A DNA stretch of 64,000 nucleotides, from the NCBI GenBank assembly GCA_014706295.1, contig JACSVZ010000007.1:52404975-52468974 (forward strand). The letters are read 5' to 3'. Shown one piece after another: positions 13,501 through 25,500 of the stretch (its first letter is position 1; each line of letters starts with the position of its first letter). The notes beneath the pieces are model-generated. The model worked only from the letters and a program-made list of their open reading frames with translations, was not told where the DNA came from and ran no database searches. A program made the position numbers and the translations under genes. Source of the stretch: Lycocorax pyrrhopterus obiensis (Eukaryota; Chordata; Aves; Passeriformes; Paradisaeidae).

Positions 13501-16500
13501 TTGTTTGTCTGTAAAAGATATTAGTGTGGGGTTTTGGTTTGGGGTTGGAGTTTTTTTGTACATTTCTTTTGTGTGTCTCCTCATCTTTTTGTAGTGATGA
13601 TGCTGTCAGCTCTGAGGGAGGGTAAGTTGTAGAGATGAGAGCATTAACTTGCTAAGATCTGAGGTCTCTCTCGTAAAGAGATATTTTCCTCAAAGGTGAG
13701 ATGGTGGCTAAGGATATGCCAGTTTTTCTTACTGTGTTGAAGGGGACTGATTTTCAAGAAACTCCAGGTTCTGTTATTGTAGAGTAGAGAGAAGTTACAC
13801 TGTGCACAATTAAAATTGGAAAATACCGTATTTGTTTATGTCACAAAAATGAACTCCTGTGAGCTCTTATGAACTGGAGCTCACTGCGGCCATAGGCTTT
13901 GGCAGGCTGGTCTGAATCAGCCCTTAAGATAAGAGAAGGAAAGCAAATACTGTCTAAACTGTTCCATTATTAGAATTGTATTATCAGAAGTTTGAAAGTG
14001 GGTGAAAGAACTTTCCTTTTAGAAAAGGAAATGTATTAATGTTTGAAAAAGAGCACTATTTAGTACATGCCACATGTTAAAACACATTTGTTCTTCACAA
14101 ATTATTTTTTCTTAATAATTCTCAGAATTTCATTCTTTCTAATTAAGTTTCAACTAGTAGTTTTAAAACACGTGGGAGCACAGGCATTGGCAGACTTCAC
14201 CTGTGTACAGAGGGTGTGATTCCTGAGTCTCTATGCTCTGTCTCTAAGGTTCAGCATAGGACTTTCTGCCCCAGAGTAGGGTGGGTGAAGTGCAGGTCAG
14301 GGTCATACTCATGCTTCCTCTATTCTTGGAGGCCTTTATATAGTTCAGGTGTTCCATCTGGTATTGCCTGCAGCCTGTAGGCATTATCCTAGCTTAGGAT
14401 CCCTGTAGGTAAGGGGCACCCTGTATCCCTTCCACCTGACCCACGTGCAGCCTGGATACCCAGAATGCTGGTGGGAAAGTCCTTAGAGAGCATCATTAGG
14501 GAGTATTTTTAGACTGTCGATTCCTGTATGAGAAATTCTTCCACAGGGCAAGTATTTAATGTCCTTTTATTATGCTCTGTCCCTTCTCATTGCTGAAGAA
14601 GCTAGGCTGAAGGTGCTTTAAATATGCAGCATGAAAATGTATATTCAGTTTTGGAAAAGAAAAAATATGCATGGACCGTTTTGCCGAAATAGGTGAACAC
14701 TTATTTAGAGTGCTTAGGAGAGCGGGGTTGCTCCATGTCCTGAAAGAAGCAGTTGTAAATTCAGGTGCTGTAGAATTATTGTTCTCTTCAAATGCTCTAA
14801 AATTCTGTATTGGTGTCTTCAACGTGCAAATTTTCATTCTTTACTCTTACCTTTATTAAACTATATTAAAGCATATTTCTATGCCTTGCGTATAAATATA
14901 CTTCAGCATGGATGAACTGGAATGGTAAGGACCTCATCAATTAATTACTGTACAAAACATTTTTTGGTAAATTATTCTGTAATCATTTAATAGTGAACCT
15001 TGAAATAACTGGTCGGATTTCAGGGTTTTATAGTAAATGGTGTTTCATATATTTGGTATTCAAACATGATACAGTAAGTTCTCCAAATATATTTCTTGTA
15101 TATAGTCAAGTAGAATAATTCATTAGGCATCCTTAAGATGAATTCAATCACGCTTTGTATTTATACTGGACCCTTTTACCTTCAGGAACTGCATGTGTTT
15201 ATGCATAAAACAGTAATGGAAATACATCAGCAAGATCAAATAGCTTCCTTTTACAAGGGGTGGGACTTGTTTATTTGTGTTAGAAGCTTCTCTCAGTGTT
15301 GCGCAGTTTACAGATGGTGGGAAATTTCAAGCTATTTTTTCATTCTGATTTTTGCTAAGAAGTGCTCTTTTCTTATGAACTGGTTCCAGAACCGTAGCTA
15401 ATTTGTAGTGTAGGTATTCTTTAGTCCAAAATATGGTCATGTGACACAGCAGCTGTAAATAGTATTAAGTGTTTATAGATGTTTTAAAACTTAATTTCTG
15501 CTTGAATGCTTTTAATAATTTTTCTGTACAACACAGGTGCACAATTGAAAAGGTAGAATTTGAAAAGTGAAAGTAAAGCTAAAAACAACAGTAGAAAGGG
15601 AAAAAATAGTTTTTGCTGAGTCATCTTTAAACTTTTGATCTTCTGTTGAGACTGACAAATATCTGGTAGGATTGCAATAGTAAAAAATAGCATCTTCCAT
15701 TTTTTTATTACCTGTGACCATATATTCAGGAGAAAGTGCAGGTGAATGGAGTCCTTCCCAAATGTTTACTGAATTGCCTTAGGAAAAGAGGGCTTACAGT
15801 CAAATGATTTCTGATTCCTCTCTTCTCCTATACTTAGCACCGTTTAGGTTAAGACTATGTGATGTCCAATTGAAATGACATCAATCTGTTCCTTGAAACA
15901 GTTTGTTGTGCATTATTTATGTAAATATATGCAAATAGTCTGCGTGGGGACTAAGTATGCATCCATACATTCTCTTGCTTAGACATAGATGTATTTACTG
16001 GTATGTCTGCAGACACAATCTCATTTCATACAATAGCTGTATTAAATGTGTTGGTTAACTCATTTGAACCCACAGGTTGGTATACAGCTTATCTGCCTTG
16101 TTGGATTACCAAGGAGATGTGGTTCAGAGTTCACTACATTTTCTGATTTCCCATTTAATATTTGAAATGGAAATTACTTTTTCTGGCAGGAATATAAAAT
16201 TGGAGGTAATAAAAAAGGCTTGAGGCTGAAAGGGTGGAACTAGCAGGCTTTTATTTGAGTTCCATATATTCTCTCAGTGACCTTATGCAAATCATTTAAC
16301 CTCTATGCATATTGCTTTTCCATATGTAAAACGTGTATCTCTGGATATCAGTAGGTTCTTATAGGGCCTAGTGTGATAATTAGATCCAGATCTTGCAAGC
16401 GTTGAGTAACCTCAACTGACTCTGACTTCAATTAGAATTGAGGGCACCAAACCCTGCTTCAGCGTTCAGCTCTCATATAGTCAATACCCAATTATCCAAG

Positions 16501-19500
16501 TTAAGGAAGGGCTGAAATAACTTGAAGCGAGCAAAAGCACAAATCCAAAACATGGATCAATTGGATTATAAAAGTATCTGGTGGTAATGCAGTGCAAGAT
16601 AGAAAGCCTGGTGATGCTGGTGGTACTGGGACCAAGAGCTGTGATCAAGTACCAAGAGGAGCTGCTGCACTCAGGCTCTGGGGGCCATGTGAACACAGCT
16701 GGGAGTCTCTGGGTGCCAGCCAGCTAGCAGAGAGCTGGAGTGATTCTGAGATGGGCTGAGCAATCACCTGACACAGACAGATAATCAAGAATTGCTTGGC
16801 TTTGTAAAGTGTTTCCATGTCATCTTCACAAGAAACCTTTGATCAGAGGATTTGATTTTAATTTTAATACATTTACTAATTCTATGATGTAGAAGTGTAT
16901 AAGCTATTTTGAGTACCAGCTTTGTGAATGCTGCCATAGTTTTATTCTGAACTTTGTGCTTAGAATAATTATTTGAAATTTTCATTCCAAATAAGATAAG
17001 TTTAGTGTATCATGAGCAGAACTTTCCCTTCCCCCTGCACTCTTTCTTTGGCATGTAATTTGGCTTGAAGTTTGCTGCTTAACACTAAATTTGTCTTTGG
17101 AATCTGTCCAGTGCGTAGTAATGATGTTTTGTGTTCCCTATTAAAATCTAAGGTTTTGTGACTCATCTAGGATAGCTTTGTTTCCAAGAATTGAGGGGGA
17201 AAAAGAGAAAAAAAAAAAAAGTGAGGGAGGAGAATGCAGACAGTACCTTTCCCAGTAGGGATGCTGCTGCAGGCTGCAGGCTAGCACATACTTTGCCTTT
17301 CAAAAGGAGACAATCAGTCATTCTTTCTCCCCCAGCAGATTGCAGAGTATTACAATGGTGCAAAACTCTGACAATGGAGATCAAAAGGAAGAAGCAGGAA
17401 CAAAGAAAACATAAAGAGCTTTGTTTGCAGGGAGAATAAAATACTTTAATATGATAAATTCCCGTTCTTCTAAACTCTAAACACATGGCCCCTAGGAAAT
17501 TGTTCAGTCGCCTGGAATGAATGTTGTGCGTTCTGTTGGGGGGCAGCGGTGGTTTGTAACTGGCACACACACGAACTCTGTATCGAACCTTCAATTAAGT
17601 GCTCTGTGTAACACTCAACTCTCGAAGAAAGTGGTTTAAAATATTTAGAATATAAATTAAAAAAGAAATCCCTCTCCATGGAACTTTGGGTGGCAAAACT
17701 ACTACACCACTTCACAATATCTCTAACAGTTAAAGTTATTAGTGCATTTTGCTTAAAGGCGTAATGAAATTAAAGTCATCTGTTATTCCTGAATTCATCC
17801 TAATTGATTTAAATGAGGGTCAAAATGAGTGCTAGACAAAATATTAATACCATCAGTTACTGTCCTAAGAGCATTGTGTGCTAGTTTTTAATTTCTTTTA
17901 TTAAAAAGCTTTTATATTTTTCCAAATAATTTTAGTAATAAAGTATATATCTTTTTAATTTTGGCCAGATTTGTTCACCACAATTCAGTAATGCAACTAC
18001 CTGAAACATTCATGCTATGCAGTGGTATATGTATGTATATTTGAGGATTTATTTTCTTGTCTTTGTTGTTGCTTTTTTAATAGTCTTTGTCTTTTAGCTG
18101 GATCATCTGTTGTGTTCCTTCAGATAACCTCTTTGATTTCTTTTTTTTTTAATTTTATTTTTGAGTTGCTTTACAAATGGTCAGTCTATTGGGGCACTGC
18201 TGAGATTTTGTCATTCAAAGATACATTGGTGTTCTTAAATGTATGGTTTGAAATGATCAAACATCTAACTGAGTCAATAAGCACTTTGTTGTTTACTCCT
18301 GCACGTGACTTCATATCTTGAAAGCATGCAATTTTGTCTTTTAATGTAAGTCTTGTAAATGTCTTGTTTCCACATTTTATTGTTGCATTCACTTTTTATT
18401 CTGCTTTGTTTACGCACCTCTCAATCTGGATTAAGCAGGTCTGTGAATCTTCTCAATGCATGCAAACTGAAAAAGCCTGCTCTAAGGTGAGGGATCCTTA
18501 ATAGCTTTGTAGTGTTTGAGTTCAGTTGTTTTTCCTTTCCATTTCAATTCAACACATAGAAAGTGGCTGTTTTAGTAAAAGCGTTAACATGATAGAACTG
18601 TAATTGTTATTGCCATTTTTAACATTTTCAGAAGTACGTGTCTAAAACTTTCTCATCATTGATAAATGCATCACACAACTTAGATAATAATAATTTCAGT
18701 GATGGTATCTGCATTATTTCATACTAACATCATTTTTATTATAGGAGTGTTAGACCACATTGCTGTATTAAACAAGTTAAAAATTGTGCAACTAAATGTT
18801 ATCTTCTTAAATGATTGCAAATGCTCTCCTTTCATATCACTAATGTGGAAGTGAAATTCTGGGATCCAGTTATACTCTTACAAACCTGTAAGTTAAATGA
18901 GTATTTTCTGTTGTTTTAAATTCCTCCTCAGGTGACAGTATATCTACTGTAGCCATGGATATAATCACTGATGTTTAACAGCCTAGCTAACAAAATGTGT
19001 ATAGTGCCAAAATTGAGTTAATATAATGGAGTTATAAGCCTTTTTTCCAACCGCCAACTAATACTTCTCACTGGGCTTTTGTTGTTGTTGAAAGTTTAAA
19101 ATAAAATTTGTCAGAAGATAGCATTACTAATTAGTTTAAGCAGTGATGAACATAAATCAAAAAGGTTTAAAAGAATTTTATGCCTGTGGTAAAAGTAGTT
19201 TTTGTACTGATATAAGACTTCATTATTCAGAAAGAAGATAGAATTAAACTTTTAAATTTTAGTTCCACCCTTTTGTTTCTTATCCTCTAGTTCATTTTTT
19301 GAATGTTGACACCTATAAAAATGAAACCCCAAGCAACATTAAAATTAGTTTCAAATTGTTTCTGTAACTTAAATTTTTTTCTAAGATTAGTATAATTTGA
19401 TAATGTCCTTAATTTAATTTCAGTGTAGGCTGATGTTGACGCCTCTTATCCTTAAAGAAGAAAATATGCGTCAACATCAGCCTACACTGAAATTTTCTTA

Positions 19501-22500
19501 ACCAGGAAAGGATGCCAAAATAAAGATTTGGTCCTGACAAATCACACAGCATGTTTCTGTAATTAATGTATGTAATAGTGGAAGGCACATGCTAATAAAG
19601 CTATTTTATGTGGAACAAATCTTATCAGTATCAAAGTTTTATTTTTTAACTGGAGTAGTATTAAATGTTATGAGATGCAGGGAGAATAGTTAAATATTAG
19701 CAGTATATTCTTTAATTTACTAGAGAAGGTTTTTTTCATGCATTTGACATTGAAATGACTTGGATAATATTAGTCTAGTGTAGAAGCACACTTCTGAAAT
19801 TAAGACAGAATTAAATTCTTGTTGCTGCCTTTTCTCTTCCCCTGTGAATGTATTTTGTTCTGTTGCTGTGTGTAATTTTGCATTCTGCTTGCTCTCTTAC
19901 ATTGCTTTCTCCACAGAAACACTACTTTTTAAAATTCAGCTTAATCATGTGAAGCTTGTTTTTATTACAAGAATGCAGTGCTGAACATCTGTCCTACCAT
20001 CGCATGTTCCAGAAGGTTTTTTTGTCAAGCTGCCTGAGATGCACCTTAACGTGCATCGGCTCTGCAGATCCGCCCCTGGATGGGCGCTGCCTTCTTTTCA
20101 GAAGGGCGATTGCTTTGCAGAAAGACTCTGGTTCAGGTGTTCCCATTGTTTCTGTAACTGAGTCTCAGTTGAGGTGTTCAAACATTCCCCTCCTTGCTGG
20201 TAAAAAGACATGGGGGAGCAGAAATAAGTTTGGGGTTTTTTTTAAAACAGGAAGTGTATCGATGGTGGTGTACAGTTGCTAAGCTGAGCATTTTTTGACC
20301 AGACAGAAAAGTCTGTCTTGTTTCCTCTAGTTATGGAGAGCCAACTTATGCCACACATAAAGTAGGACAGAGCCAGAGGAGCTGACTGAGATAACAGGGA
20401 AGGGATAGCTGTTAGGGACTGATGGGGAGGTTTAGAGTAGTTCTCAAGAATGCATGAGATCAGTATTCTGTTAAGCAGAGCATCTCTGCGAGTGCATGGA
20501 GGCCAAGGTGGAGGTGGCTGGAAATGACAAAAGGTGTGACTAGGATGAGACTGTCCTTAAAGGAGCAAGTACTGAAGTTTTCACAGTGGGATGTAGCTTG
20601 TGGTTGGGATTTGGGTAGAGATGTGAGCTTGAAAGCAATCATTGATGTCCATGGTTTCTGGGGTGACAGAGCTGCTGAAGGTGATTGTTTAGTATGGGGA
20701 TTTTATGGGTAAAGGGGATATTTTCATTCTGCTTTCTGCAGGGGAGAAAACAGTACAGGACTGAAGTGGGGGGCAATGAGACCTGGACACTGAGTCTTGT
20801 CATTCAGCTGCTGCCAGGGGGTGATTCCTGCCTCGGTCTGGGTGCTGCTGCCTGAGCCTCTCTGCTGCAAAGGGCCTGCAGCAACGTGTAAAGCATGACC
20901 CACTTTGGGGCCTCACCCTTAGCTGCTCCCTCTCTTGCTAGGAAGCACTGCTTTAGGGAGGAGTGCTTTGGTCAATAGTTTGTCTCCTGTAAGGTATAAG
21001 TTCTGACTGAGCTTCTCTTCATTTACTGAGTAACACTGCTTGTGTTTTGGCTCACATGTTTCCATCGGAGAGAGCTGGATGTCTAAGGGGTGCCATAAAG
21101 CCACATGAGAGCTGCCTTGATAACTATCTTGGCAGGAAGGATGGTTGAAGAGTGAGAGACTAGAGCGAGCTTTAAGCCTTTGAGAAACCTCCTGTCAGGA
21201 CATGTGGGGAATCTAATCTATTCAAACATGTAACTAGGAAGCATACATTTTTGACAACAATCAAAAAATGCAGGCTAGCTCACCATTAATTGCAGTTTGG
21301 AGTATATTAAAACTAGCTTTGAACCACAGAGTAATTGATATTGAATGAAGACCCAAAGTTAGCTTGCTTGTGTTCAAATTTTGACCTACTTTTGGCATTC
21401 TCTGTAGTCTGGCTGGAAGTGTCAGGTAATATGCTTTCTCTTTAAATCTTTCACTTCTTCGTAAGAGAATCCAAAAGTTCAGAAGCATGGAGTGGTAGTC
21501 AGAGATTTGAAATGTGACCCAGAAAAAAGATTGCAACTACTCTATGAAATTGGTTTAGCCCATCTTCTATTTTATGGTTAAGGAAAAAGCAGTATGTTTG
21601 TTTCTGTTGCACCAGGTACTCAGCAAAACTCTTACATAGGCTCTTTAACAAATCAAGTTAAGATTTAAAAAAAAATTGTAGTTAATTTTTAAGGGTCAGT
21701 GTTCTACTTGATTAATTTCTCAAACATATTTATTGTAGAATATATACTTTTACAAGTGCCACTGTGAAACTTGCTCCTTGTTTTATTAGCACCATTAAGA
21801 GAACCAGTTCAGCTGAGCGTGTGTCCCCAGGAGGTCGGAGGGAAAGCTATGGAGATTCCAAAGGGAGTCGCAACCGCACTGGTTCCACCAGCAGTTCATC
21901 TAGTGGTAAAAAGAACAGTGAAAGGTAATGTTATCTAAGTATCTATCTCCTGTCTCTGCCTCCTGCTCTAATAATGAAATTAGTTTCTTTAGTGAACTTA
22001 GTTTTCCTTGTTTAACAAATACTGGAAGCTTTCTTTTTTTGCAAAGCTCCAATTCTTGGACCAAAGTATATATTAAAATATTTGAAATAAAACAGGTTTT
22101 CATATTTAGATTGAATTTATTTGCCTTATTTCCAAGCTATAAACAGTGTGAGAACGTAGAGTTTCCCAGGAAAGTTTGTAATTATCAGACATGCCTTTTC
22201 TAGTGTCTTAGTGGTTTCCCTTGGTCTTCGTATTCCTGACAAATACTTCTTTGAGTTTCTGGTTGTGGTGCATTGACCCCAGCCGGCATCTAAGTACTAC
22301 ACAGCCATTCACTTCCTCTCCTCTGGTGGGATGGGAGGAAGAAAATAGGAAGAGCAAAAGTGTGAAAACTCATAAATCAAGAAAAAGGTAGTTTAAGAAG
22401 TGAAGAAAAGAGGAAGAAAAACCAAAACAATTGCTGAGAAGCATTCACTCACCACATCCCACATGTAGACTGTTGTCCAGCCAGTCTCTGAACCATGAAT

Positions 22501-25500
22501 GCCTCGGTCTGAGGGCCAGATTAAAGATAAATGAAGGGAGAGATTTACATGCAAGTGTGTTCAATGAAGCAGAGTGAGGTGATGCCTATCTTTGTGTATC
22601 TCTGATCATGCTTCTCTATATTGCTGACAGCATCTTGTCCAAGAGTTTCAGACTTAGGGTGGCCTTGAACAAATAACTGCTTCCTTGAGGTTCATCAGTA
22701 TTGTCAGTATAGGTCAAGCAGATCTTTCCTGTATTTCCTACTCAGATTTTAGTTTTGGCCATTTCACTTGACCCGTTCTACTGCAGTTTCCTATGCAAGA
22801 AATGGTGTTGATGGTACTGTTTCACTGTCTCACAGATGATGTGACCATAAAAACACACGGTTAATGAAGTTCACATAATAACCTAATTTACCTGCTCTGT
22901 CTGGGCATCAATGCCATTATATGAGTCATTGTCAATGGCGTGGCACAAAATGTTCCTTCCTTTTTATCCCTTCAGCATTTTTGCTCAAATAAGAAGTGAT
23001 TGAGCTGGTTGTGTACTATTTTACAGCCCAAATATGGGTGATTACATTATTAATAGCTCGTTTTCTGGCTTATGTTTTCAGCTATGAAGCCAGACAGCAA
23101 GCGTGCAAACTACAGAACTTATTCTAACTTATGGGTTGGGATAAAAGGGCAGAATAGTAAGGGTGGCACTTTGTGGCTGTTTGCTACAAGCTGCCTGAAC
23201 AGAAGGAAGTGCATGGGGTCTTTTACAGGCAGTGTGAAGCAGCCTCAAAGTCACAGGCCCTGGTTCTTTTGGGGGACTTTAACTACCCTGACGTCTGCTG
23301 GAGGAGCAGCACAGCGAGGCACAAACAGCCCGGGAGGTTCCTGGAAAGCATTGATGACAATTCCTGTCACAGGTAGTGGAAGATCCCACAAGGAATGGTG
23401 TGCTGCTTATGGAAACAAATAGGGAAGGCCTTGTTGGAGATATGAAGGTTGGAGGCAGCTTTGGCTGTAGTGACCATGTGGTGGAGTTCAGTGCCAGGAG
23501 AGGATGAAGCAGGGCAGCAAGTAAGATTGTAACCATGGACTTCAAAAGAGTTAACTTTAGCCTGTTCAGGGATGTTCTTGGAAGAATCCCATGGGAACAG
23601 TCCCTGCAGGGAAGAGAGATCCAAGAGGGTTGGTTGATATTCAAGGATCACTTCCTCCAGGCTCAAGAGCGATGCAGCTGGATGAGAAAGAAATCAGGAA
23701 AAGTGGGCAAGAGACCTGCATGCATGGATAAAGGATGAGGACATTGGTATTCTGGTGGACAACAAGCTGTCCATGGGCCCTTGTGGCCCATGTGTGTGCC
23801 CTTGTGGCAAGGAAGGCCAGCGGAATCCTGGGGTGCATTAGGAAGAGTATTGGCCACAGGTTGAGGAAGGTGCTCCTATACAGAATCGTAGAATTGTCAA
23901 GGTTGGAAGAGACTTTTTACATCATCAAGTCCAACCATCCAATTCTGCCCCTCTACTCAGCCCTGATGAGGCACATCTGGAGTGCTCTGTCCAGTTCTGA
24001 GCTCCTCAGTACAAGACAGACATGGAGCTCCTGGAGTGAGTCTAGTGGAGGGCTACAAAGTTGATCAAGGAACTGGAGCATGTCTCTTACAAGGAAAGGT
24101 TGGGGGAACTGGGCCTGTTCAGCCTCCAGAAGAGACAACTGAAAGGGGATTTCATCAGTGTCTATAAGTATCTGAAGGGAGGGTGTCAAGAAGATGGAGC
24201 CAGGCTCTTCTTGGTGGTGCCAAGCAATAGGACAAGAGGCAATGGGCAGAAACTTGTGCACAGGAATATGAGGAAAAATTTCTTTACCATGCAGGTGACC
24301 AAAGCACTGGAACAGATTGTCCAGAGAGACTGTGAAGTCTCCCTCAGTGGACATATCCGAGAATTGTGTCTGGACGCAATTCTGTGCCGTGTGCTCTGGT
24401 ATAACCTTGCTTGAGCAGGGAGGTTGGACCAGATGAACGACTGTGGTCCCTTCCAACCTGACCTGTTCTGTGACTCTGTGAAAGGCTTAGCAAATTAAAG
24501 GAATAATGAAAAAATTTAAATACTATCAGAGAAAACGTTATAAAATTGTAACCAAGGAAGATGTATTATTTACACAGATTAAAATCTTGTTTGCGTTCTG
24601 CATCTATGCATGTGAATGAAGTTTTGATAAGCCAACAGAATTCCACAGGACTGGACCTTCTGGTACTTGTGGAAATTTGACTTTATCTTAGCATCTGAAT
24701 TTTCTTCCCTTAAAATTTTTTGTGAGGTAATTATAAACAACAAATAACTAATAGATGTGGGTTTCATTTTGTTTCTAAGATTTTTGTATTTCAAGATTTC
24801 TAAAAGACAAATATAACTGAAAAAAATTTACTGTAGCAATACATAATACCCATAAATAAATATTACTTTTGTGAGGAAAGATAATCTATTATTAGTTTAT
24901 TTAGGAGCCAAGTGTCTTTTTCCATGTGCAGATTTGAACAAAATCTTTTCTCAGACCCTTGTAGCACAGAAAATGTATACCTGCATATATCTGAATCAGC
25001 AAACCAAGCATCAACAATCTTAGGGACAAGTGAGCCTGAAAGGTTTGAAAGGCAAAACCAAGCAAAACCCATAACGATCAGTGAAGGGACAGCTAAAAAA
25101 ACCAGCTCGCTCTTAATTTAAGCTGCAAACTCTGTGAAGTGTTGCAACGGTGCGTAACTTCATGCAGCTGCTTTGCCTTTGTGAAGTCATTAGCGTGGAG
25201 CTGCTGTTTTCTGCATTGATCTCTTGAAGTGCTTGGATTTTTTTTTTAAGGCTTTGCTTTTTATTTTGCATCTATGTATAATTTCCTACTCTGACACACA
25301 TATCAAATTACATCAACAGCAATTATGTGGTGACCTCATTGATTGAAATAACCTTATCTTCTATAAACAAAATAACATCTTATGGATAGTTTTTGTTAAA
25401 AAACCAACTTTCTATACTTAGATGGGTAGACTTGTTTCTGGAATACGAACAGGAATTCTTCACCAATGGTGACTCTCATTGCTTTTCCACTTTGCTGTAG

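Larger units (their letters stand above)
12798..21789 (+). other. EML1: EML1 intron 3
   Basis: About 9.0 kb, one of the two longest introns wholly inside the window. It contains the candidate 27-nt microexon at 13595-13621 and a perfect 27-bp inverted repeat at 19416-19494. A stretch at about 17220-17880 has low repeat content and several TAAT and TTAAGTG motifs. Short open frames here show no recognisable domains. Confidence 0.8.

Noticed and set aside
23953..24456. 167-codon open frame on the minus strand
   Set aside because: It is the antisense shadow of the CR1 reverse-transcriptase C-terminal region, which reads on the + strand.
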